Assembly: GCA_025667525.1 (NCBI GenBank)
Contig: CM046875.1
Span: 201,910,125 to 201,974,124 of the forward strand
Reading direction: 5' to 3'
DNA from: Glebionis coronaria
Lineage: Eukaryota; Streptophyta; Magnoliopsida; Asterales; Asteraceae
Length of the DNA stretch: 64,000 bases
The position numbers and the translations under genes were made by a program. Under the pieces are notes generated by a model, which searched no databases, was not told the origin of the DNA, and saw only the letters and a program-made list of their open reading frames with translations. Shown here in pieces: positions 24,592 through 36,300 of this stretch (position 1 is its first letter; every line of letters starts with the position of its first letter).

Positions 24592-26116
24592 TGTAGAAAC
24601 TAGAAGGGGGGGGGGGGGGGGTTGAATAGTTTCTCTTCGATTGGTGACCAAATTAAAATTACTTTCAATTTGGTTTGTATCAAAACTATCTTTTACTTGA
24701 GGCTAAGTTGCATAATGATTAGGTTCAATTCAAATGCACTAGCAAAGACAATAGGTAAGTATAATGATAATGAAATAAGTAAAGAGTAAGGAAAGAGACA
24801 ACCTAGTGGGAAGACACCAAGATTTATAGTGGTTCGACAACGAGGCTCTATCCTCGTTTCTACTCCACTCCTCGAGTACACCTACTCGAGATTTCCACTA
24901 TATCCACAAGCTCGCTTCTCGGCGGAGAAAACCTTACATCGTTGCTTACATTATTTTCCGACACTAAGCTAAATGTCGAGGCCTAATCTTTAGCTAGGAC
25001 CAATCTACACGATGTTGCCTACTTCACAGTTTTACGACACAAGGCTAGATGTCGAGTTCTAATCAAAAGATAGAACCAATCTTCACGACTCTTCACTTTG
25101 AAGCTAAGTGAGAACTTCACACAACACAACTACTAATCACTTTTAAGTTTAGTGAGAACTCACAAGACACAACCACATCACTTTATGGTTTAGTGAGAAC
25201 TCCTAATCAAATCTATTACAACTCAACTAGACTTATCCATGTACACACATGTAGCTTGGATTTACACAACACAAATCCAAGCAAACACATATGCAATGGA
25301 TGTCCACAACAAATCCAAGTATCCACAAATAACTTGGATGAACACAACTAGTCCAAGTATTCATAAATACATTGGATTGACCAAAAACAAAAAGGGTATC
25401 ATGATGAATATGACTAGCTCATAGATTCATCTTTATCACAACACTAGTGAGTGAGTGATCTTCTCATTGGACAAGGTAAAGGAGGGGATCAAGAGGATAA
25501 TCATATGTAAACATCCTTATCAATTTAAGTGATCATTTAGTAATGATTATGCTATAGAAAATAGAAAGAGGGCTGAGAAAAACGTCCAAGAGGCTTGCTG
25601 GAAAATGAGATTTGACCCACTATTTAAAGGAGACAAAGTATAACGGATCTATAACAGCTACTGTGCGTTGTACCTTATCTCACCCCGCGGTACCAAATCG
25701 CTAAGGTACCGCGTAGGTACTTAAGGTACCGCCACTAGACTCCACTCTGTTTTTTGTCTTTTAGTTGGGTGGGAATATCTGAGGTATTTGAAACCTTCAA
25801 AGGATATTCTAACAGCATTTGGAATATGCCATTTTCAAATTTTCATTTTCCATTTTAATAAAACATTTTCTAAAAAAGAAAGTTTATTAAAAAGTCTTTT
25901 GTCATATTAACAAAAGTGAGTTTTAAGGATAATCATTTTGATGATCACTAAGTATGATTAAGAAAGGTTAGTGATATGATTATTACCTTGATGATAGTGT
26001 TAGTTAAATAATTCATTTTGTGTTTTACACTAAATGTGTTGTATGGTTTATTGTGATCAAAACTAAGAAAGATTAGTTAACACTAATAATGTTTTTAGGC
26101 ATCACTTGCATTAACA
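24592..26116 (-). repeat. Element D 5' LTR (in its own orientation)
   Basis: Matches 15984-17511. Has a 16-G run at 24606-24621 and a palindromic module at 25665-25732. Confidence 0.93.
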
Positions 26117-26596
26117 AAGCTGTTTTATTCCGAATGAGGGATTTATTCCGAATGAACTTGTTTATTCCGAATGAAGGATTTATTCCGAATGAGCATTTTT
26201 TCTTAGTTTTAGTTTTGTAATTTCAGTTTTAGTTTATTTTAAGTTTTAAACTTTATTTTTCCCGCCTTTTTCCTTAGTCGCATTTTTAATTTACTTGCCT
26301 TCATTTTAGTTTGAGTTTAATTTTGTCTTATTTTATTTTTCAGTCTTTAATTAATTTCGCCTTTTAGCTTTAACTTAATTTATTGTTTTGCTTTACTTTT
26401 CGTTTTATTATTTGCATTGCTCCTTTATTATTTGTCTTTGTTTATTTTCGCTTCACATTTACCTTTTCAGTTAGAATAGATATCCAACTTCATCTTTTGT
26501 TACCAAGAACGACTGAGTCACACTTTGAACCGGAAATCAATTCGAGAAGATACCGAGAACTTAATTGAACCTAGCAAAATCTCTTACATTATAGCA

Positions 26597-26898
26597 CGTC
26601 TAGTGTTCGTAAGGCTTCGTCTTCGGCTTCACCTTCTTTGTCTACTACCATCGATGCTTGCCAAATTGAGGCGAACTTGGAAAATAAAATCTTTGATAAG
26701 CTTAAAGGTCTTCTAATTGAGTTCAAAGTTGGAGAACCAAGTGCTCCCGCTACGGCTAAAGCGGTTGAGGTTTCATGCATGTATTGTGGTGGAGGTCATG
26801 ATTTCTCCGAGTGCATTACCAACGGTGGTAACACTTCGAGTGCCTACGCGGCCACGGGAACTTACAACCAAAACGGTCAAGTTACCCGCTCTAATTAG
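26597..26898 (+). pseudogene. gag: Element A gag, zinc-knuckle part
   Basis: Resumes the gag frame after solo LTR C. A Ser-rich linker is followed by the zinc knuckle at 26776-26814, Cys-X2-Cys-X3-His-X4-Cys, one residue shorter than the usual CX2CX4HX4C, and by ATGTYNQ. The frame hits TAG at 26896-26898 and then continues unchanged. The zinc knuckle binds the element RNA for packaging. Confidence 0.88.
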
Positions 26899-28926
26899 TT
26901 GACTCCACCGGGTTTTGGTTCAAATCAAAATGCTAACAACAACTATCGCAACAATCAAGTTGGTTTCAAAAACAATTACAACAAGGGAAACTATGGTAAT
27001 CAAGGGGCTAATAATCAAGTTTCAAACAAAAATCAAAATGATTTTCAAAACAATAACAAAAGTTTGCAAACGTTGAAAGATCTTCCAAATGAATTTGTTG
27101 AATACGCTAATGGGAACGATGCTAGGTTTGAGAACATTCAAAGAGAAATCATTAGCCTAATATCTGAGTTTAAGAACGACTTGAAGAAAGAGTTGAAAAA
27201 TGAGTTAGCAAATGAGCTTAAAATCCATACAAACAAGATGGAAGGAAATGTAACTAGGTTACAACAAAACCAACAAAAAATGGAACAAGGGCAACATGAA
27301 ATTAAGCAAGAGATGATTAAAGCCGAGAAGAGGCAATCCATGTTTGAAGACAAAATTTCATCTATGTTTGAGGCAATTATGTGCAAACCGTCTTCGAGTA
27401 GTCTTCCTAGCAACACCGTATCAAACCCTAAGGGTGAGATGAAAGTGATTACCACACGTAGTGGTAAGAAACTTAAGGAACCGAATCATCAACCAATTGC
27501 TCCTACGGAGGATGCAATTGAGGAAGAACCCGAGGTGGTGGTCCAAAAGGAGCATGTTCTAATCCCACGAAGTACCGCTCATACCACACCTACGATTGAC
27601 CCATTACCAACATTGGAACCCGAGATTCCAAAGGCTATGCCTATGCCTCAACCCACACCACCTTTTCCCTATCCATTGAGACTTAGAAAGGAGAAACGTC
27701 AAGAGCGCGACAACTACCAATTTGAGCTTTTTATGAAAATGTTTCGTGATTTGCACTTTAATGTGAGTTTCGCCGATGCTTTGGTCATGATGCCTCGATT
27801 TGCCGCTAACTTTAAGAGTATGTTGAACAACAAGGAGAAATTGCACCAATTGTCTAGTTGTTCATCGGTTTATCTTAACCGCATACCTCAAAAAGTCGGT
27901 GATCCTGGTAAATTTTTGATCCCTTGTGCAATCCAAGATATGGAAGAATGCTTTGCCTTGGCCGATCTTGGTGCTAGCTTTAACTTGATGCCACTTGCAA
28001 TCTTCAAGTCGCTCAATCTTCCTAATCTTACTCCTTCACTAATGTCTATCGAGTTGGCCGACCATTCCACGATTCCCGCATGTGGATTGGCTGAAGACGT
28101 TTTTGTGAAAGTGGGGAAGTTCTATTATCCGGTAGACTTTATCGTCGTCGATATTCCCACGGATCCTCAAGTTCCTCTCATTTTAGGTCGTTCGTTTTTA
28201 GATACGTATATGGCTTTGATCGATGTTCATGCTAGAAAGATCACCTTACGTTTCAACGACGAGGAACTTGTTATAAACGTAACTCAAAACACTCAAATTT
28301 CTCATGTTTATTCCGTTGCAACCATAAACCTCGTTGATATGATTGACGTGGTTTGCGAGGAATTTTCACAAGAAGTTCTAGGTTTTGGTGATGATGAAAA
28401 TAGTGGCAATCCCACTATGTTGGATCCCATCCTTGATAACTCGACACCAACCTTCACTGCATTTGAAGGTGGTGGTTTTACGTTGGAAGAATTCGATGTT
28501 CCACGTACTTGTAACGAAGACCTCGACAACGATGAGGACTTCTCGATTATCAAGGATTTTCTTAACGATTTCCCATTTCCTCCACCTGAGGAGGTTATGA
28601 GTATCGAGCCCAAGTCTTCAATTGAGGAACCACCTATCCTCGAGTTGAAAGATTTACCTCCTCATCTCGAATATGTCTATTTGGAGGAGGGAGACAAGTT
28701 GCCGGTTATTATTGCGAATGAACTTTTAGATGATGAAAAAACCGCACTTGTCGATGTTCTAAAGGATTACAAAGGGGAAATTGCGTGGAAGTTATCCGAC
28801 ATTAAGGGAATCGATCCAAAATTTTGTACCCATAAAATCTTAATGGAGGAGGATTACAACCGCAATCCAATGTCAAAGGAGGGTGAACCCCAAAATTCAC
28901 GACGTCATCAAAAAGGAAGTCCTTAA
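26899..28926 (+). pseudogene. gag-pol: Element A gag C-terminus, protease and start of RT
   Basis: A 675-codon open stretch in frame with gag. An Asn/Gln-rich gag tail (NNNYRNNQ) is followed by a Lys/Glu-rich coiled-coil-like segment (27150-27330) and a Pro-rich linker. The aspartic protease lies at about 27890-28280 with the active-site motif DLGAS at 27964-27978 and VPLILGRSFLDT as its second conserved block. Then comes an acidic linker and the first part of RT (ELKDLPPHLEYVYLEE, IKGIDPKFCTHKI). A frameshift near 28870-28890 ends it; the RT frame continues in 28883-29185. Otherwise the longest intact frame in the window. Confidence 0.9.
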
Positions 28927-29185
28927 ACTCCTTGACGCGAGAATGATTTACCATATTTCCGATAGCCCTTGGGTGAGTCCTATTCATTGTGTCCCTAAGA
29001 AGGGAGGAATGACCGTTATGCCAAACGATGCCAGCGAGTTAATTCCCACTAGACTCGTGACCGGATGGAGAGTGTGCATTGACTATCGTAAGTTGCATGA
29101 AGCCACTCGTAAAGACCATTTTCCCTTGCCCTTCATGGACCAAATGTTGGAGCGTCTTGCGGGAAACGATTTCTATTTCTTTTAG
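28883..29185 (+). pseudogene. pol: Element A reverse transcriptase, fingers region
   Basis: Frame-shifted continuation: VNPKIHDVIKKEV-like start, DSPWVSPIHCVPKKGG, then RVCIDYRKL and [16 protein letters not shown], all standard Ty3/gypsy RT blocks. It ends at a TAG caused by a one-base shift at about 29180, inside the run of T before the next conserved block (DGFSGYF). Confidence 0.88.
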
Positions 29186-31551
29186 ATGGTTTTTCCGGTT
29201 ACTTCCGAATCCCCATCGATCCTCGTGATCAAGAAAAAACTACGTTTACGTGTCCATATGGAACGTTTGCCTATCGTAGAATGCCATTCGGACTTTGTAA
29301 TGCACCGGGAACCTTTCAAAGGTGCATGATGGCTATTTTTCATGATATGATCGAGAAGACGATGGAAGTCTTCATGGATGACTTTTCCGTGTTTGGTAAT
29401 TCGTTCACTTCGTGTTTGTCGAATCTTGAGAGAATGTTAAAACGTTGTGAGGAAACCAAGCTTGTGCTTAATTGGGAAAAGTGTCATTTTATGGTTAAAA
29501 GTGGAATTGTCTTAGGGCACAAGGTTTCGAAAGCGGGGATTGAGGTAGATCAAGCTAAGGTAGACGTCATCGCCAAATTACCTCATCCCAAAACCGTTAA
29601 GGGAGTTAGGCGTTTCCTAGGCCACGCGGGCTTTTATCGTCGATTCATCAAGGATTTTTCAAAGATCTCTCGACCTATTACACATCTTCTTGAAAAAGAG
29701 GCACGTTTTGTCTTTGACAAAGATTGTGTACGAGCCTTTGAAATCCTTAAGAGGAAACTTACCGAAGCTCCCATTCTTGTTGCTCCCAATTGGAACCTCC
29801 CCTTTGAGCTCATGTGTGATGCTAGTGACTACGCTATTGGGGTCGTATTGGGGCAACGTCATGAAAAGCACTTCTTGCCTATTCACTATGCTAGCAAGAC
29901 GATAACCGAGGCTAAACTAAAATACACTACAACGGAAAAGGAGTTCCTTGCCGTGGTGTATGCATTTGAGAAATTTCTACCTTATCTCGTCTTGACGAAA
30001 TGCATAGTGTATACGGATCATTCGGCTATCAAGTATCTTATGGCTAAACAAGATGCAAAGCCGAGATTACTTCGTTGGATTCTCCTCCTTCAAGAATTTG
30101 ATCACAAAATCGTTGACAAAAAAGGAGCCGAGAATCTAGCGGCCGATCATCTTTCTCGTTTGGAAGATCCTCACCAAAGTGTTTACGAGCCCAAGGAAAT
30201 TACCGAAACATTTCCGCTCGAGACACTTGGTGTAGTGAATTCTAAGCTTGATTCTTCCAACCCATGGTTTAAGGACATTGCAAATTACCATGCGGGCAAC
30301 TTCATCATTAAGGGTATGACGACTAAAAAAAAACGAAAATTCTTTCGTGACGTCAAGTTCTACTTTTGGAACGACCCTTACTTGTTTCGAACTTGTGCGG
30401 ATCAAATCATCCGACGTTGTGTCTTTGGTACCGAAGCTTCTTACATCCTTAGAGCTTGTCACGAGGGACCCACGGGTGGTCACCATGGTGCTAATCTCAC
30501 GGCTAAGAAGGTGTTTGATGTCGGTTTCATTTGGCCTACTATTTACCAAGATGCACATGAGCTTGTGAAGTCATGTGACTCATGCCAACAACAAGGAAAA
30601 GCCTCACTAAAAGATGAAATGCCATAAAATATCATCCAAGTGTGTGAGATCTTTGACGTTTGGGGCATTGACTTTATGGGGCCGTTCCCATCATCTCGTG
30701 GTAATAAGTACATCCTTATCACGGTTGACTACCTATCTAAGTGGGTGGAGGCTAAGGCTTTGCCCACTAATGATGCTCGTGTGGTAGTCAAGTTTTTGAA
30801 AATCTTGTTTTCTCGGTTTGGAACCCCTCGTGCGATCATAAGCGATCCTGGAACCCATTTTTGTAACGACCAATTCGAAAGGGTCCTAAGGAAATATGGG
30901 GTTACACATCGGCTTTCTACGGCTTATCACCCACAAACGAGTGGGAAAGTTGAGGTTTCAAACCGAGCGTTGAAGATAATCTTGGAGAGATCCGTTGGGG
31001 AAAACCGACAATCTTGTTCGGATAAGTTGGACGATGCTTTATGGGCTTTTAGGACCGCTCATAAGACGCCCATTGGGTGCACTCCTTATAAGCTTGTGTA
31101 TGGGAAAAATTTCCACTTGCCAATTGAATTGGAACACAAGGCTTATTTGGCCCTTAAGCATTGTAATGATGACATGGAGACCGCGGGAAAACACCGGAAA
31201 ATGAAATTAAATGAATTGGATGAATTAAGGGATATTGCTTATGAAAATTCATTGATTTATAAAGAAAAGACTAAAAAGTTGCATGATTCTAAAATTAAAA
31301 ACCGGGTTTTTAACATTGGGGATCAAGTTTTGCTTTTTAATTCGCGTTTGAAAATCTTTTCCGGTAAGTTGAAATCCCGTTGGTCCGGTCCATTCACCGT
31401 GACTCAAGTATTTCCATATGGGACCATCGAGCTAGCTCAAAATGATGGCCCCAATTTCAAGGTGAATGGACATAGGTTGAAGCACTACTTTGGCGGGGAA
31501 GTTCCATCCTTGAACTACCTCGACCAAATCACCTTCCCCAATGATAATTAG
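29182..31551 (+). pseudogene. pol: Element A RT palm, RNase H and integrase
   Basis: One frame of about 790 codons with a single TAA at 30625-30627. [31 protein letters not shown] and the catalytic FMDD at 29371-29382. RNase [33 protein letters not shown]. Integrase: zinc region [11 protein letters not shown]...CDSCQQQ (about 30455-30590), core [15 protein letters not shown] and a Glu at 30952-30954, so all three catalytic residues are present, although an Arg usual after the second Asp is Pro. The C-terminal part ends [14 protein letters not shown]. Copies RNA to DNA and inserts it. Confidence 0.92.
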
Positions 31552-33313
31552 CATTGAGGGGATCGAGTCGAGCTCATGACTCGGTAATAAAAAACGAGGT
31601 GCCTCGTGGGGGAGTCCCATGCTTATCCTATGTACACATTATCGCTTTCTAATGTAGTAACGTGTGGAGATTTGTGCCCTTCCAACCTTTGTTTCGTGGT
31701 TGTTTGTGATTTGTGGATTTTAGATGATCATGATCTTCACGATTGGAGCCTCTCGTGTTAGTTTTATGGGAGCACTCGATCATTTGCTTTGAAGACTTTC
31801 TCAATATCCATGATATATTCTTTGATTTTCTAACCATAGGTTTATAGCACACTTCATAAACGACTTTAAATTTAACGGTTACACCCTTTCCATGCTAGAT
31901 TAGGCATTCGACTACGTCTCTAGTATGGGGGTGTTTGCACCCCTAGACTCGAAACATTGATGACAATGTTTAACTTTAGTATGGGGGGTGAATAGATACT
32001 TGCCTTGCCAAACCATCACACTTTCCAAAGTTTATCTTTTTTTTATCGTTTTGTTGCAATATAAGGCTAAAAATGGCCAAATTTTAAATTTTTTCTCATG
32101 TTTTATAAGTGTTTGAAGACACGAATGTAGATTTTCCGATGGCGAGAATAAGAGTAATTTTTGACTCGACCGTGCATGTTGAGCACTTAGCTTTGATTCC
32201 TTAACTTCACATTAGGCTAAGTCTCTTAAATGAGGACGAGAAATGATAGGATTAATTATAAGTTACTATGCTGAACGTAGAGTACTCGTGTTCTTTCAAA
32301 AATATTTTTTGCTTAATAAATATTGACTTAGCGGTTTAGTCTTGACTGTTGGGTTTCTAGTCTTTTCTAGTAGCTTCCGTGTAATTAAATTGGGAAGACA
32401 TTAAGGTATCGCCAGCGTCACGGTTTTGAAGTATTGGCACCCGAATAATCAAAAGCTTCACCCAATAATAAGATTTCAAGTGCTCACCTAAATCAAGCAA
32501 ACAATTTGAAGCCCCACAAGGCTGAAAAATCTATTCAAAATTGAAAGTGAATTAACCCTTAATCTTTGAAGCTTTAAAGATCCAAAATTCGCCTTAGCGT
32601 GAGGATATACGTCTTTGGCTAATAAAACTACCGATGAGATAGATAATAAAAGGCAAGGCAAGACCGAAGTCATAATAAAAGCTTCATGGCGAAGTTTAAT
32701 AAAAGATGGAGGTAAACCAAAGATAATAAGGCCCTTCCGTTAGGGGGAGTATAAAAGTCTTGGTAATAAGTCTCATGTTCAAAACCGTTATAAAACCGTG
32801 TTTATCGATCCTTCTTGTTGACTTAATTTTCTGACATCATTGTCTATTAGGAGGGGTTATTGATTTGACGGTCTTGGTTACACCGTTAGGACTCTATTTT
32901 TAGACCTAAATCTCTATTATCGTATAAGTCAAACAATGTATCCTCGTGAAACATTCAAGACAAAATAAAATATAAGAGATACAACATAGGATATTGGGAG
33001 AATAAGTACGTGATTAGGGCATATGAGTAGTGTTAGTATTACTAACTTATAATGACAATGATCTCGTTGCACGCTTAGCATGGAATTAGGGTGAAAATCG
33101 AGGACGATAAAATTATTTCTAACGAAGCATTTACGTGTTCTTATTCTATGAACCTAAACGTCCCATTTTGCGATGAAAATCATACATTATGTCTAAAACG
33201 CAAGTAGTAGCAATAGAAGTAGTGTAGCTAGTTTATCATTCAGTAAAGTAAACAATTTTTTTTGGAGATGCTACGATACTTTTTTCTAGCATTGCGTGAG
33301 GGCACGACAATGG
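31552..33313 (+). other. Element A 3' noncoding region
   Basis: No env-like ORF is visible. Contains a small hairpin just after the stop codon (31565-31582), a hairpin AAACATTG/CAATGTTT at 31952-31971, PPT-like motifs at 31921-31933 and 31975-31990, and a block at about 32901-33115 that matches element G at about 51520-51730. Confidence 0.8.
31952..31971 (+). promoter_or_regulatory. CATTG/CAATG hairpin before a PPT-like motif (A)
   Basis: Perfect 8-bp stem AAACATTG / CAATGTTT with loop ATGA, followed four bases later by TTTAGTATGGGGGGTG. Same arrangement as in G (50829-50850) and E (38865-38886). Confidence 0.8.
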
Positions 33314-33328
33314 TTTAGTATGGGGGAG
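33314..33328 (+). promoter_or_regulatory. Element A polypurine tract
   Basis: TTTAGTATGGGGGAG directly before the 3' LTR; the plus-strand primer site. Confidence 0.88.
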
Positions 33329-36300
33329 TGATGAGACTGCTTTTATACATAGTCTCATCGTCCAAAAAGGGATTAAAATGCATTAAATATCATGAAAATA
33401 CCCAAATATATGCTTGTGTTTTTTGCTTGTGTATTTTAGGTACGGATATTGAGAAAATGACAAAAGATCACAAGAATCATGCAAAACCGAACACGGGAAA
33501 GGAAGCCGCACATTGAACCAAGCCCTAATGAAGAATTTTCCAAAGAAAACCCTTGAAGATTTGAAGATTTATGAATAAGGGTCCTCCAGTATTGAATAAT
33601 TGACACTTTATACCCTTGTATCTTCATAATTACAAGATTGGTCCCTAAAGTTTGTCAAAATTACCAAAAGGGCCCTCCCCTTTAAAGAATTGGAAATTTT
33701 AGTCCCTCAACAAAGCTAAATTGTCAATATTATCATCCTCAAAGTCAAATATATCATGAAGTCCTTCAAAGAACAAGAAAAGACAAGTTTGGTCCTTGAA
33801 ATATATTAATTTGCAAAAAGGACCCTTGAGTTTCAACTTTTGGCAAGAATGGTCCCTCATAAATGAAGACTTGGTAATTTTAGTCCTCAAAAATGCCAAT
33901 CATACAAGTCAAGACCATAATCCTTGAAGAAAATACCAAAACAGCCCTTCAAGAATCACAAAATGGCAAGAAATACCCCTGAAAATACTTTGGAAAAGTA
34001 TTTGGGGCAAAAGTGTGAAAATGAAAAGTTTGCTAATGAAGGAAAACGGTTTATGGCTTATTAAACTTGAAATGACAACAAAGGGAAAGATGGGGGTTTA
34101 TTTGTGGCCGACATCCATTATAAGCTAGACTAATCCCAGCCTGCCACCTCACCCCACTCACATTTTCCACCAATCAGCTTCCACCCCCTTGCCACCTCAC
34201 CCATCCACTAACCCGGATTAAATACTTGTTTAATCTTGGCGCCTAAACACATTTTTAAACATAATCCACCCCTAAAACAGATTAAAACCTGTTCTTCATG
34301 TTCATAATCCCAATTGGGCGTTTTATAATTATCATGAATTAGCCCTTAATCTTTTCTAGATTAATGATTAAGGTACTAATGGACATAACCCAACCTTAAT
34401 ACCTTGTGCCACATCACCACCTTGGTCACATGATACCCCTGCTTTTGCACCTTTGGACAAGAAGACAAGAAGAGGTCAGTCATCCAACGTCCAAGGATCC
34501 AGCTTACATTTCAAGCTTAATACAAACCATTAGATGAACTTTTCACATGCCAGCTATAACAAACTGCCAAAAATCAGTTACATGATTCTCCAAGAGTTCA
34601 AACTTCACAAGGGCATTTTAGGACTTCTACTACATTAGGGTTTACGTTTTTTATCCTTGCACTAGTTCATTGTAAGCCTATAAAAGGCATAGGACTTAGA
34701 ACATTTCAGTTTGCTCTTGAATTTTCCTTTGTTCAAAAATCTGTAAATCCATATTCAGTTTAATGAAATGTGTTTGAATCTTTGAAGAAAATTCAAGTGC
34801 CATTGTTGTTTACTGCTTATTATTGTTCTTAGTTTGATAATCTTGAATCTCAAAACCTGTTTTCAAGGAGTGTGCAAAAGTTTGCACATTTTCCTTCAAG
34901 ATTGATATTTTGCTAAATTTCTTGGTACACCTTGGAATTATTGGGCTATAAAGGTGATCATAGCATCCTGATATTGAGTTATCAAGGTGTGGTGAAGCCT
35001 ATAACTTGGGGATAATCAAGTGTGGGATATAAGAGTTGCATCAATCAAGGCTTTTTCACTTTTCTGATTTTACTATTTTGCTTCTAACGTTGTTGAATCT
35101 TAGCAGGCTTTGTTGTGGAAGCTTGTACTTGTTCTTGCTAGTACATAAGCTCAAAATTCGTGGGTGTGGATGTACATCCATGAGGTTTGCATACTTAATC
35201 CCAAAATCTGTTAAAATCTTGATTTTTGGTGATATTTGTGTGTGACCTGTGTTCTTTTGAATTTTGTGGCTTAATCTTGCTTGAATCTGCATATCTCATC
35301 TGTTATTGTGCTAATTTGGGCTTTGGTAACCTTGGAACGCTGTTTTGATTTGAAAATATTGATTTAAAAAGTTAAAAGGGTGTTTGGGATTACCTGTCTT
35401 GAATCATATTGTGTTATTTTGTGGTTGGAAGTTTGTGTATTTGCTTTTTATCTGATAAATACTTGGTTGAGTGCATATTGCTGCAAGTTTTTGGGTTTGA
35501 AACCTCAAATCATACATTGTGCTATATCTAGTTGATTTTAACTGTTTTTTACCTAAGACTTTGGTAAAATCAAGAATTTAGGCATGCTTAGGGTTAAAAG
35601 TTGTTTAAACATCATTTATATAACATATGTGATAGATCTGAGTGATTGAATCTGGCTTGTTGGTCAAGTGCATCAGTAAAAGTAAAATTTTCTTGTGTTA
35701 GTGTTCATTAGTAACCTTCATCTACTTGAATCTTGATTTAGGTTTTGAGCCATTGCATGAAAACTGCTTAAACTTGTTCATTTAAGTTTATAATAGCTTG
35801 TGTATGCTTTTGGTGCAATTTGGTTGGCTGAATATTGCTAAAACAGCTTATAAGTCATAACTGCTTATGTGTTCATGTCTCGTGCATATTTGGTGATTGA
35901 TTGAATTAACTGTACTAATTGGCTGTTGTTGATTGTGATTCCTTTGTTTGTATTGACTCCTTATGATCCACTGATCATTTGGGTGCCTTTGTGTAACTTG
36001 AATCTCCAAAAAAGTCACTAAAGACAAAAAAGTCAAGAAGTCAAGCAGTGGAAAAAGTTTCCACTGCTCAACACCCAAAACTAGCCCCCGTTAGTGTAAT
36101 CAAGAAGCCATTTTGGCTTATCCACACCTGCAACAACTTAATTTTTGTGATAGATCTTCATTATTTGACCCATTTGATTGAACTGGAGCTTATTAGACTT
36201 TGACTTTGACTTTTTGCTTGAAAACCAACTCATTTGACTTTTTCATAAGTGCTTATTTGCTTATTTCAGCTTATTGAGTGAACTTATTCGAAAACTTTTT

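Larger units (their letters stand above)
15984..26116 (-). mobile_element. Element D: non-autonomous copia-like LTR element with gag-like ORFs only
   Basis: LTRs 15984-17511 and 24592-26116 with TSD AAGCT (15979-15983 and 26117-26121). The primer site (24579-24589, reverse) and polypurine tract (17512-17525, reverse) show that it reads on the - strand. The interior holds a gag-like ORF, two Pro/Ser-rich ORFs and five copies of a palindromic module counting those in the LTRs. There is no protease, RT or integrase, so it must use enzymes from another element. LTRs differ only slightly, so the insertion is recent relative to A. Confidence 0.93.
14648..26591 (+). mobile_element. Element C: solo Athila-type LTR in gag of A, split by element D
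   Basis: A perfect TAGCA duplication (14643-14647 and 26592-26596) flanks it. Without D and its TSD copy the insert is about 1.8 kb, the size of the LTRs of G, and its start and end align with the LTRs of G and E. There is no internal region or primer site, so it is a solo LTR left by LTR-LTR recombination. It begins TGATAGG and ends CATTA rather than the usual TG...CA. A TTCCGAATGA repeat array is interrupted by D. Confidence 0.9.

Noticed and set aside
31552..33313. env-like gene expected in some Athila elements
   Set aside because: No frame of useful length, signal peptide or membrane segment in A; the same holds for 50478-51906 in G.
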